From IMG/VR virus record IMGVR_UViG_3300021960_000515, positions 1-23,710 of that record: a stretch of 23,710 nt of DNA; one strand, written 5' to 3'. This DNA comes from a virus. The position numbers and the translations under genes were made by a program. Below, in pieces: positions 7,667 to 16,000 of this stretch (within the stretch, counting starts at the first letter, position 1; every line of letters starts with the position of its first letter). The notes below the pieces were generated by a model. It was given only the letters and a program-made list of their open reading frames with translations, was not told the DNA's origin and made no database searches.

Positions 7667-7676
7667 GTGATATACT

Positions 7677-7853
7677 ATGAAGCTATATAGTCCAGACGGC
7701 TCATCTGAAGTAGATGCTCATCCGTCAAAAGTAGAATCTATGATCAACCTCGGTTGGACACAGGAAAAGAAAGGCAAGGCAAAACCCAAGAAGGCTTTAG
7801 AGTCTACAGAAGTTGTTGAGTCTCAAACTAAATCAGATAAGGAGTCTGAATAA
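7677..7853 (+). CDS. Small tail-region protein, 58 aa
   Basis: A short gene between tail terminator and tail tube, encoding MKLYSPDGSSEVDAHPSKVE and on through SMINLGWTQEKK to a Lys/Glu-rich tail ending DKESE. The N-terminal pattern (a short strand with a D-G turn, a V-D-A-H-P-S-x-V element, and a helix ending in G-W) recurs in small phage proteins found beside tail genes, but I know of no assigned function. The reading frame is well supported: AGGTGA lies 6 nt before the ATG, the spacing is tight, and the stop overlaps the tube gene start as TAATG (7851-7855). The acidic/lysine tail is likely disordered. Confidence 0.75.
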   Translation: MKLYSPDGSSEVDAHPSKVESMINLGWTQEKKGKAKPKKALESTEVVESQTKSDKESE

Positions 7854-8242
7854 TGGCAAGTCATATCGGACGCGATGGGATTGTTAAAGTCGGTAGCGCT
7901 ACAGTAGCCGAAGTTAAATCATTTTCTATAGAAGAATCAGCGGATACCGTTGAAACAACTAAAATGACGGATACGTCACGAACTCATGCAATCACTTTGT
8001 CCAGTTTCTCTGGCTCATTAGATTGTTTTTGGGACGAAACGGATTCTTCAGGACAAGGAGCTTTGACAATCGGGGCGAGTGTAACGCTTGGCTTATACCC
8101 AGAAGGCGGGGCTAGTGGTGCTACTTATTACTCTGGCACAGCCTTAGTGACAGGCGTTTCTAGAACTGCAAGCTTTGACGGAATGGTAGAAGCTTCTATC
8201 TCTGTTCAAGGTACTGGCGCTCTAACAGCCGATACGGTATAA
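7853..8242 (+). CDS. Major tail tube protein
   Basis: A 129-aa protein in the place of lambda gpV. Hexameric rings of it stack to build the tail tube. The segment SFSIEESADTVETTKMTDTS near residues 22-41 is typical of phage tail-tube proteins, where a strand with E-x-x-D-x-x-E is followed by a T-x-M-x-D/T loop. Later segments FSGSLDCFWDETD and ALVTGVSRTASFDGMVEASI match the paired strands of the tube fold, and the last strand is followed by GTGALTADTV. It lacks the C-terminal Ig-like domain of lambda gpV (246 aa), so it corresponds to the gpV core. The start overlaps the 58-aa gene (TAATG). The chaperone gene starts one base after its stop. Confidence 0.85.
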   Translation: MASHIGRDGIVKVGSATVAEVKSFSIEESADTVETTKMTDTSRTHAITLSSFSGSLDCFWDETDSSGQGALTIGASVTLGLYPEGGASGATYYSGTALVTGVSRTASFDGMVEASISVQGTGALTADTV

Positions 8243-8243
8243 C

Positions 8244-8576
8244 ATGCCGAGGCTAATTGAGAACGCATTAGCACACTTTAACAGCAAGGATTTGCGGAAG
8301 ATTGAGGTCCCAGAATGGGAAGTTAGTCTTTTCGCAAAGAACCTTACCCTTGACGATAAGGCCAAGATGCTTCGTCGCGCAGATAGTGATAACACTGATT
8401 ATCTTATCTATGCGGTGATCTTTGGCCTTGTTGATGAGAACGGAGATCCTGTCTTCGGGCTTGAGGATAAGGTCTCGCTGAGAAAGAAGGTTGATCCAGA
8501 CATAGTGACTAGACTTGCTACGTTTGCGCTAACCGCTGGTTCTGAATCGGAGGAAGACCGAGAAAAAAACTTATAA
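8244..8576 (+). CDS. Tail assembly chaperone, short form (gpG-like)
   Basis: The 110-aa unshifted product, equivalent to lambda gpG, which with gpGT coats the tape measure and recruits tube protein. The N-terminus (ENALAHFNSKDLRKIEVPEWEVSLFAKNLTLDDKAKM) shows the family pattern of an I-x-V-P-E-W-x segment followed by a helix, and YLIYAVIFGLVDENGDPVF carries the usual phrase for a domain end. It terminates at TAA 8574-8576, four bases after a slippery A AAA AAC in the same frame. Position immediately after the tube gene and before the tape measure is the invariant location of this pair in long-tailed phages. No separate ribosome-binding site is obvious; translation is probably coupled. Confidence 0.88.
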   Translation: MPRLIENALAHFNSKDLRKIEVPEWEVSLFAKNLTLDDKAKMLRRADSDNTDYLIYAVIFGLVDENGDPVFGLEDKVSLRKKVDPDIVTRLATFALTAGSESEEDREKNL

Positions 8577-8767
8577 CTGACCAAGGCAACCCAACTCAGC
8601 TATACTACATGTATGAGTTAGCCGAGCGACTTGGTCAGCCCCTAGCGACAATCTTAGACATGACTGTGGCAGAGTTTGATCATTGGTGGACTTTCTTTAA
8701 AGTGAAAAGAGAGAAGATGGATGGCGACAACAAAAGAAACAGTCCTAGCAAAAATATCAATAGATGA
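8244..8767 (+). CDS. Tail assembly chaperone, -1 frameshift form (gpGT-like)
   Basis: The predicted product of a -1 ribosomal frameshift, joining 8244-8570 to 8570-8767 (174 aa). After the shift the reading is ...KN|LITDQGNPTQLYYMYELA, continuing with ERLGQPLATILDMTVAEFDH, then WWTFFKVKREKMDGDNKRNS and ending PSKNINR before TGA 8765-8767. The shifted extension has the hallmarks of a T domain: a helix with L-A-x-x-L-G-x-x, then a M-T-V-A-E-F-x-x-W segment. The slip site (8564-8570) and downstream stem-loop (8577-8638) are listed separately. The extension lacks its own start with a ribosome-binding site and would otherwise leave a 140-nt hole in a tightly packed operon. It overlaps the tape-measure start by 47 nt, another common feature of this locus. 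Confidence 0.87.
8564..8570 (+). promoter_or_regulatory. -1 ribosomal slippery heptamer A AAA AAC
   Basis: The heptamer AAAAAAC is phased as A AAA AAC in the frame of the gpG-like gene (codons AAA at 8565-8567 and AAC at 8568-8570), an exact match to the X XXY YYZ rule for tandem -1 slippage. Shifting back one base moves translation into the T-like frame at 8570. The 0-frame stop follows after one more codon. Lambda uses GGGAAAG at the same place. AAAAAAC is a known slippery type, though in E. coli usually weaker than AAAAAAG. Confidence 0.88.
8577..8638 (+). promoter_or_regulatory. Stem-loop stimulating the -1 frameshift (predicted)
   Basis: A perfect 9-bp inverted repeat, CTGACCAAG (8577-8585) with CTTGGTCAG (8630-8638), begins 6 nt after the slippery heptamer, in the usual range for a -1 stimulator. 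Within its loop a second perfect pairing, AACTCA (8593-8598) with TGAGTT (8614-8619), gives a stacked two-stem hairpin with an internal loop. The sequence also encodes the T-like domain, so base pairing and coding are both constrained. Structure was judged by eye, with no folding energy computed. Confidence 0.72.
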
Positions 8768-11270
8768 TAATACGAAGGTAGGATTTCAGTCCTACGCTCG
8801 TAATGCTGAACGCGCTAAGAAAACCACAGAAGCCTTCCGTGCTCACGCTGTTGACAAGCTTGTAGAGAGCTTAGACAAGCAGGTCATGGCTATAGGTAAA
8901 AGCGCCAGAGAACTTGACCTTCTCAAGGCAGCAAGTCTTAATGCTGCCGATGGTGAGCTTGCGCTTATCAACAAACTTCATGATGATATTGATGCTCACA
9001 ATCAAGCCACAGAAGCTGCGATACGCTTAAACAAAGAGCGTGATCAAGAAGCTGCTGCGGCACAGAAGATTGCTGACGCAGTAAACCGCACTAACAACGC
9101 CTACAGAGATGAAGCCGCCACGGTTGATATGACCTCTGACGAGCTTGAGATCTATCGTCTAAAGATGATGGGTGCTACTCAAGAACAGTTAGATTCTGTA
9201 ACGGCTACTCAGCAAGCTACTCAAGCGTTCAGAAAACAAGGTTCTGCTGCTGCCAACACTGCGAAAGGCGGATTGCGCTTGATGCGTGGCGGTATGGGCC
9301 AGTTAGGCCATCAGGTACAGGACGTTGCGGTCCAGCTTCAGATGGGGCAGAACGCGCTTCTCATCTTCGGTCAGCAGGGTTCCCAGGTTGCATCTTTATT
9401 CGGTCAGAACGGCGCTATGATTGGTGCTGTATTAGCCGTAGGTGCCGCGCTTGGTACTTACTTCATGCCTAAAGTGTTTAGCTCTAAGGACGCCTTAGAA
9501 GAAATGAAGAAATCAGCAGAGGCTACTGCGGAATTCTTAAAGATAGATTTTGTTTCTGGAGTTGCCTTACTTACTGATAAGTTTGATGAACTAACTAAGA
9601 AAAGCGAGAGTTTAGCAAAAGCTACATTGCAGATTGAGCTTGTTAATGCAATGAAAAACGCTAAAGGCGCGGTTACCGGATTCAAAGATGAGTTAAGCAA
9701 CTTAATACCACCTACTCTTGGCACTGACACAAACGTAATGATAGACGAGCTTACTGTCTTGTCTAACAAGTATGGTGTGGCAAGAGAAGATCTTGAGAAA
9801 GTAGTAGAAGCTCAGAAGAGTTATAACAAGGGAACCGGCGCAACAATAGATAGCATTGCAGAATTGATGCAAAGCATATCAGACTCCAGCATGCAAACTG
9901 CCGAGCAATCAGAAGAGTTCTTAAAAGCTAATTTAAGAATACAACAATTTAAAGTTGCGTCTGAAGAAGCCGGAATAGTTTTAGAAACTTTAAGAGAAGT
10001 GTTATTTGGCAACGCAACGGCAACAGAGGCTAAAGCTAAAGCTGATACCGAGGCAAAAGATAAAGCAGACGAGTTAAAGCAAACTGTAGATGAGCATGTT
10101 CAATCTTTAACGGACGAGAATACCCAGCTAGTCTTCGGTTTGAAGACTCTGCAAGCACTACAACTTGCTCGCAAGGGTTACAGCGCTGAACAAATAAAAG
10201 AAATTTTCCGTTTACAAGAAGTTAACCAAGGCTTGCGTGATGGAAAGGCATTGCGAGATGAAGATGCGGCGGCTCTTAGAGAGCAAGCGGTGTCTGCTGA
10301 AAACTACGTCAATGGCGTAGTCGCACAAGCGGATGCTCTTGGAAAAAGCAACATAGAGCTGTTGTTAGCTAACGATTTGGTGAAAGGGTTAGATACGGAG
10401 CAGAAAAAAGCATTTGATAATGCAATACAAAGGCTTAAAGATTTTCAAGCCGCACAAGAAGAGTCGCAAAAGGTAGAGAGTGCTAAGGGTAAATTAGAGA
10501 GCTTGCGGCAATCTTTGTTGACTGAAGAGCAAGCACTAGAACAGTCTATGGTTAATCAAAACCTGATTCTTGTAGAAAATCTAGCACTGGGCGTTATTAA
10601 TGAACAGACGTTCAGAGATATGCAGTTGCAAGTCATTGAGGACTTCAATGAGAAGAAGAAAGCTTTATTAGATCAAGGTGTAACAGACGAATTAGAAGGC
10701 ATGTCTTTCTTGCAAAAAGCTTCTATTGAAGGCGCTAAGAGACTAGAGTCATTTAACAAGCTGTCTGCTACAGAACAGACCGAGCATGTTTTGGGCGAAC
10801 TTGGTAATCAATTCAACGGTATAGCAAAGAACAACAAAAAACTGTTTGAGCTTAGTAAAAAGTTGAATATTGCCAGTGCCATAATGAATACTGCTAACGC
10901 TGCAACCTTGGCGTACAAGAGTTATCCGCCGCCTCTCAACTACGTTATGGCTGGTGGTGTTATTGCTGCCGGCATGGGGCAAGTCGCTCAGATCAAGGCT
11001 CAGAGCTTTGATGGTGGTGGTTTCACCGGCACAGGCGGAAGGTCCGGCGGCATGGATGGCAAGGGCGGCTTCCCAGCTATTCTTCATCCTAATGAAACGG
11101 TTATTGATCACACTAAAGGCCAAGGTGGCGGGATCACCGTGGTAAATAACATAGACGCTACTGGCGCTGATGCTAACGTAGATATGAAGATTAGAGCAGC
11201 AGTTCAGCAGAGTTCACAGCAGACGATCATGAGCATACAGGATCTTATTAGACGCAGAAGGTTCGGCTAA
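8721..11270 (+). CDS. Tail tape measure protein (lambda gpH-like)
   Basis: An 849-aa, mainly helical protein whose length sets tail length and which is later ejected ahead of the DNA. Most of it is charged, Ala/Gln/Glu-rich coiled-coil sequence (for example residues 30-180 and 290-680). A hydrophobic patch at about 210-250 (NALLIFGQQGSQVASLFGQN, then GAMIGAVLAVGAALGTYF) would insert in the membrane, as in gpH. The C-terminal 100 residues show the lambda-type tape-measure ending: NTANAATLAYKSYPPPLNYV, GGGFTGTGGRSGG, then ILHPNETVIDHTKGQGGG. In lambda gpH this end is removed by proteolysis during assembly. By the usual rule of roughly 0.15 nm per residue, the tail would be about 125 nm (inference). 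AAGAGAGAAG precedes ATG 8721. It overlaps the frameshifted chaperone and ends with TAATG at the next gene. Confidence 0.94.
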   Translation: MATTKETVLAKISIDDNTKVGFQSYARNAERAKKTTEAFRAHAVDKLVESLDKQVMAIGKSARELDLLKAASLNAADGELALINKLHDDIDAHNQATEAAIRLNKERDQEAAAAQKIADAVNRTNNAYRDEAATVDMTSDELEIYRLKMMGATQEQLDSVTATQQATQAFRKQGSAAANTAKGGLRLMRGGMGQLGHQVQDVAVQLQMGQNALLIFGQQGSQVASLFGQNGAMIGAVLAVGAALGTYFMPKVFSSKDALEEMKKSAEATAEFLKIDFVSGVALLTDKFDELTKKSESLAKATLQIELVNAMKNAKGAVTGFKDELSNLIPPTLGTDTNVMIDELTVLSNKYGVAREDLEKVVEAQKSYNKGTGATIDSIAELMQSISDSSMQTAEQSEEFLKANLRIQQFKVASEEAGIVLETLREVLFGNATATEAKAKADTEAKDKADELKQTVDEHVQSLTDENTQLVFGLKTLQALQLARKGYSAEQIKEIFRLQEVNQGLRDGKALRDEDAAALREQAVSAENYVNGVVAQADALGKSNIELLLANDLVKGLDTEQKKAFDNAIQRLKDFQAAQEESQKVESAKGKLESLRQSLLTEEQALEQSMVNQNLILVENLALGVINEQTFRDMQLQVIEDFNEKKKALLDQGVTDELEGMSFLQKASIEGAKRLESFNKLSATEQTEHVLGELGNQFNGIAKNNKKLFELSKKLNIASAIMNTANAATLAYKSYPPPLNYVMAGGVIAAGMGQVAQIKAQSFDGGGFTGTGGRSGGMDGKGGFPAILHPNETVIDHTKGQGGGITVVNNIDATGADANVDMKIRAAVQQSSQQTIMSIQDLIRRRRFG

Positions 11271-12037
11271 TGACAACTTACACATTCCCAAGCATAACCC
11301 CATCCTCAAACACTTTTGAGCTTGTGACGAACACTAGGACGTTTCAAAGCCCATTGACAAACTCAGTCCAGACGGTAGTCAGGAAAGGTTCGTTGTGGAA
11401 GGTCTCAATGAGGTTCAATAACCTGACAGGCGATGATCGGGCAGAAATGCAAGCGTTCTTAGCAAAGCTGAATGGTCAGCAGCATAGGTTCTATGTTCAA
11501 GATCACGGCTTTGTTCGTCGAGGTTCCGCTCCATCATTAGCACAGCAGATAACTACCGCTGGCAATTTCACGACTGGCGCGACTTATGTAATTACGACAA
11601 TCGGCACTACAAATTTCACGACAATTGGAGCAGCAAGCAATACGGTTGGCCTTTTGTTTGTGGCAACTGGTTCTGGCTCTGGTACTGGGACGGCAACAAG
11701 TAACAACCTATTGATAGAAAGCGCAGGGCAAACAGGTTCCACCCTTGATGTCAGAAATGCATTGCTTTCTAGAACGGATTATTTTAAGGCTGGTGATTAC
11801 ATTGCATTTAATAACGAGCTTCACATGGTCACTGCTTCTTGCAGTTCAGACTCTAGTGGTGAGATTGAAATACCAATTGCCCCGCCAATTAGAAAGCCGA
11901 CGATAAGCTCGGGATTGGTTGACTACAATGTTCCAGTCTTAGGCGTTTTCATGCTGGCAAGCTCTACGTCTTGGGATACACAAGCAGGGTTGGTCTCTAA
12001 CTTTACGATTGAGGGTGTAGAGGACGTTCTAGCATGA
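11270..12037 (+). CDS. Distal tail protein with a small inserted domain
   Basis: A 255-aa tail-tip protein in the position of lambda gpM, which links the tube to the baseplate hub. The framework is clear: MTTYTFPSITPSSNTFELVT, the RKGSLWKVSMRFNNLTGDDR strand-turn, AEMQAFLAKLNGQQHRFYVQ near residues 60-80, then after an interruption LLSRTDYFKAGDYIAFNNEL and a C-terminus GLVSNFTIEGVEDVLA. Residues about 93-142 (start NFTTGATYVITTIGTTNFTT, end GSGSGTGTA) do not belong to the framework. They match a short threonine/glycine-rich beta motif that appears as a mobile module in many phage tail proteins. Homologues I know in outline run directly from the first part to AGQTG, so this looks like an insertion. 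Its start is coupled (TAATG) and the end overlaps by ATGA. Confidence 0.78.
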   Translation: MTTYTFPSITPSSNTFELVTNTRTFQSPLTNSVQTVVRKGSLWKVSMRFNNLTGDDRAEMQAFLAKLNGQQHRFYVQDHGFVRRGSAPSLAQQITTAGNFTTGATYVITTIGTTNFTTIGAASNTVGLLFVATGSGSGTGTATSNNLLIESAGQTGSTLDVRNALLSRTDYFKAGDYIAFNNELHMVTASCSSDSSGEIEIPIAPPIRKPTISSGLVDYNVPVLGVFMLASSTSWDTQAGLVSNFTIEGVEDVLA

Positions 12038-12654
12038 GCCGAGGATTTCCAGGTAATGTAGCAACAGCACTAGCACAGCAGCACGTTGCGATTGTCACTT
12101 TTGCAAAGTTAGAGTTCCCATCTGGGACTGTTTACGTTCATAACTCGCTAGGAACTTATACTTGGGGCGGTCAAGATTGGCTTGGCGTTGGTGATATGGG
12201 TTCTATATCACAGGTTGAAGAAGGATTAGACGTTAGTCCTTATGCTATAACTTTGACGCTGAGTGGATTAGACGCAACAATATCAGGCGCGGCTTTAACC
12301 GAAGATTACTATCTGCATCCTGTTACGGTTTACCTCGGTGTTCTCAACGACGAAGATGTTTTGATTGCCAACCCTACTCAGATTTGGGCAGGGTTTATGG
12401 ATCAGATGAATATGTCAGTAGGCGCAGATGGCGGTGATGCCATTCAGTTAATCGCCGAGTCTGAGCTTTCACGGTTCAACAAGTCTTTAAACCTGATGTA
12501 TACCAACGTTGCTCAACAAGCGAAATCTTCAGGTGATCTGTTCTTCAGCCATTTGCACAAAATTGAAGGCGCTAAGATTAACTGGGGCGTTGCGACACTT
12601 GGAGGAAGTAAAGGTAAAAACCCAGCAGCAACGAGCCCCACAGATAGAGAATGA
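12034..12654 (+). CDS. Tail tip/hub-associated protein (gpL-like, DUF2163-like)
   Basis: A 206-aa protein between the distal tail protein and the NlpC-like gene, the place of lambda gpL. The N-terminal region (HVAIVTFAKLEFPSGTVYVH, then WGGQDWLGVGDMGSISQVEE) and DVSPYAITLTLSGLD look like the ring-forming domain of DUF2163-type baseplate hub proteins found in siphoviruses and gene-transfer agents. The middle (VTVYLGVLNDEDVLIANPTQ, then WAGFMDQMNMSVG) and AIQLIAESELSRFNK continue that fold. There are no cysteines, so the iron-sulfur cluster of lambda gpL is absent. The C-terminus is Gly/Lys-rich (GGSKGKNPAATSPTDRE). Assignment is by context and pattern. ATGA overlaps link it to both neighbours. 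Confidence 0.65.
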   Translation: MSRGFPGNVATALAQQHVAIVTFAKLEFPSGTVYVHNSLGTYTWGGQDWLGVGDMGSISQVEEGLDVSPYAITLTLSGLDATISGAALTEDYYLHPVTVYLGVLNDEDVLIANPTQIWAGFMDQMNMSVGADGGDAIQLIAESELSRFNKSLNLMYTNVAQQAKSSGDLFFSHLHKIEGAKINWGVATLGGSKGKNPAATSPTDRE

Positions 12655-13046
12655 TGCAGCTTCAAGTCCATCAAGCATTAAATAAGTGGGAAAAGAAAGA
12701 CTTTGATTATGGCTCTGTGGACTGTTGTCAGTTCGCTGGGTTCATCGTAAAAGAGCTAACAGGAAAAGACTATCTTGCCGATTTCCACTATAATTCTGAG
12801 GAAGACGCTGAATCTATTATTAAGGATTTTGGCGACTTGGAAGAAACTGCCGCAAGCGTTTTGGGCGAGCCTACGGAAGACATTAGATCTTTAGCGGACG
12901 GTTCGCCAGTAATTGTTAAAACGCCTACAACCCAGCTTATGGGTATCAAGCTGGGAAACACAGCAGTTTGTCTAGTTAAGACGGGGCTCGCAAGAGTCCC
13001 TGAACAACATATCTTATCGGGTTGGGATTTATGCCACAAGCAATAG
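12651..13046 (+). CDS. NlpC/P60-fold tail protein (DUF6950, gpK-like)
   Basis: A 131-aa protein in the position of lambda gpK, a tail protein with a peptidoglycan-peptidase fold. WEKKDFDYGSVDCCQFAGFI near residues 13-32 matches the NlpC/P60 nucleophile motif (usual form D-C-S-G-F), giving D24-C25-C26-Q27-F28 with C25 as the candidate nucleophile. The second motif, normally containing histidine, corresponds to MGIKLGNTAVCLVKTGLARV and has no histidine there; the only late histidines are in EQHILSGW and LCHKQ. The family may thus be structural rather than enzymatic, or use a different base. It starts with tandem ATGs (12651, 12654), the first overlapping the previous stop. Its last 16 bases overlap the gpJ-like gene. 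Confidence 0.75.
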   Translation: MMQLQVHQALNKWEKKDFDYGSVDCCQFAGFIVKELTGKDYLADFHYNSEEDAESIIKDFGDLEETAASVLGEPTEDIRSLADGSPVIVKTPTTQLMGIKLGNTAVCLVKTGLARVPEQHILSGWDLCHKQ

Positions 13047-16000
13047 GTATAGCGTTACTAAAAGTTGGGTTTTTTGCTTTTGAGTTTTTAGCTGGAGCGG
13101 CTGCTGCCGCAACGCTTGGGGGTGGCGCTGCTGTAGCGATTGGTGCTGCTGTTGTCGTTGGCGGCGCTTTAGTTGCAAAACAAGCAATGTCGCTTTTTGA
13201 AGTAGAAATTCCTACTGTTGACTCAGATTCGTCCAGACAGAGAACAGTTAAGTCAACGACAGAGCCACAGAAGATAATTTATGGCGAGGCATTAGTGTCT
13301 GGCCCGATTTCATTTATCGGGTTATCAGGAACCGATAACTCTGACCTTTACCAAACCATTGTTCTTGCAGGGCATGAACTGACAGACATTACCGACATCC
13401 ACATGGATGACATTGTAATTTCTAACGCAGATGTAAACGGCGGTGCTGCTGCTGGCGGCGCTGTTGGTTCTGGCTCTGTTGAGTTTGGCCCCAAGAACGG
13501 CACAATATGCGTAATCAATAAGTATAAAGGCGAAACGTCTCAAACAGCAGATCCTTTATTCACTGCTGCTTTCAGTACAGGCCCAGCAAGCAATCGATAC
13601 ACATCCGCTCATCGTGGTGATGGTATTGCTTATCTAGCGATGAAGTGGACGCTTAACGAAGACTCAGCGGAAACTTGGGAGAAGTTTGCACCGTCTAATG
13701 TTAAAGCATTGGTAAAAGGCAAGCCTGTTTATGACCCACGGTTAGACACTGGTGCGCCAAACTACAACCCTCTAAACCAGCTTTTCATTACATACAACGC
13801 AACCGCTGGCAGTTATGTCGGTCAAGGCCAGAACCCTGCGCTAGTTTTAGCTGACTACCTAATTAATTCTACCCTTGGTATGGGAATAAGCCCGTCCAAG
13901 ATTGATTGGAGTTCGTTTATAACCGCTGCTAACGGGTGTGATGTATCTGTAGTTGTTCCTAACAGCGGAACAGAAAAGCGTTTTACCTGTAACGGCGTAT
14001 TATTTGCGACTGACTCTCATCAGAAAAATATAAACAAGATCCTGTCTTCAATGAACGGTAACCTTGTTTACTCAAACGGTAAGTACATTGTTCACGCTGG
14101 AATCTATGAGGCTCCGACCGAGACTTTGACCGAAGATGATTTGATAGGTGCTATTTCAATCAAGACTTCTTTGGAACGATCAGACCGATTTAATACAATC
14201 AAAGGTCTGTTTATTGACCCTGCACAGAATCACAAGTCTACCGAGTTTCCAAAGGTTCAGTTATCTGACGCTGTTACTAGGGATAACAATGAGATTCTGG
14301 AGAAAGAAGTCCAGTATCCCATGACAAACTCAAGCTATATGGCTCAGAGATTGTCAAATAAGCTGATTCAGTTGAGCGATCAACAGAAGGTCGTTACGTT
14401 CCCTGCAAATCTATCTGCGTTGAGAATCACGGCGGGTGATCGGGTTCAAGTCTCTGTTGAGGAATTAAGCTGGTCAAATAAGGTATTTCAGTGCGTAGGT
14501 TGGACTTTCTCGGAAGAAGGTGGGGTTAATCTAACTTTACGGGAAGACTCAAGCACTTCTTACGCTGATCCAGCAGCTAACGAGTATTCCACGGTTACGG
14601 CTACAGGAGATATCACAGACGCATTCAGGGGCGTGCCAAGTCCTAGCGGTTTAAGTGCAACGGCTGGATTAAAAAGCAATGAACTTAACTGGGTCAATCC
14701 TGCCAAGAATAATGACTTCGGAACTATTTACGTCTACGCATCTCCAAACGGCAACTTTTCATCCGCAGTCAAGATTGGTGAAACTAACGGAACGCAATTT
14801 GTACACGATGCAAGTAATTCAGCCGACTCAGTTGTATCAGGAGATGTCCGTTATTACTGGGTTAGAGCCGTTAGAAATGTTGGAACAGACGCGGCAAGTC
14901 AGTCTAACTTAGAGCCGAATGCTGATCCGAATACCACGGTTTTTGCTACAGTCGGGCGTGTGGAATGGACAGACGTAGCGGGATCAACTGGCGCGCCAGC
15001 AAATAACGCAACCGCTGGTGCTCAAATATCTGTTGATTTGTTTGACGCTGACGGAACAACTGTCATGAGTCAAGCTGACGTTAAGAACTCAGTATTAGCC
15101 CAAGAGATCCTTGAAGTAGAAGTTGAAGCTGGTCAAGTATTATCACTAGAGACAGGCCAAGACGTTGACATACAGAACTTAGGTGATGTGGCCATCTTCG
15201 TTAGCGATAGCAACGTCACGCTTAACACTTCAATCAATACGGTCGCAAATAATTTAAGCGCACTGGAAACGGTTGTTGTTGATTTAACTTCAGGCGTTTC
15301 TGAAGTCTTTGTTCAAGCTACAGAACCTGTTGCGGGCGTTGGTGGTATCCCAAATCCTATACCTGACTTTTCGCGCTGGTATGACAGTTCGGAAAACAAC
15401 CAGCCTTATTATTGGAGTGGAACCGATTGGGAAGATCTGCGGGACGGTCAAACTACACAGAATACAGCTGCAATAACAAATCTACAAACGTCTTTGACAA
15501 CGACTAACGGGAACGTCACAAGCAACGCTAGTGCTATATCTGTATTAGATGCGACTACGGTTACACAGGGTAATTCTATAACGTCAATCACTTCTGATGT
15601 GACTGCGTTAGAAACCACGGTTAACGATGCGACCACAGGCGTTGCTGCAACATCTACAGCCTTGGGAAATTTGACAACCCGAGTAACGACTGCCGAAGGA
15701 TCTATAACAACCAACGCTTCAGATATTACTACTTTGCAGACAGATGTAACGACGGCTGAAGGAAACATCACAACTAACGCTGGTGCTATCAGCGGATTAG
15801 ATACGCGGGTTACAACTGCCGAAGGTTCTATTGTTTCTCAGGCATCTGATATTACTGCTCTTGAAACTACAGTAAATAATGGGACTACAGGCGTTGCGGC
15901 GAATGCGTCTGGATTGACGGCGCTTACAACAAGGGTAACAAATACTGAGGACGCCACTACTGTAAACTCGGGAGCTGTAACGACCCTAAACGCCACTTAT

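Noticed and set aside
13031-13200. The hydrophobic N-terminus of the gpJ-like protein considered as a separate gpI-like or holin gene.
   Set aside because: The frame is open without a stop or a second start with a ribosome-binding site, and continues directly into the hub domain.
15448-15771. A 107-codon open frame on the minus strand within the gpJ-like gene, and a similar one at 16999-17445.
   Set aside because: These mirror the repetitive Thr/Ala/Asn-rich coding of the fibre gene. Their sequence is low-complexity Val/Ala/Ser, without ribosome-binding sites.
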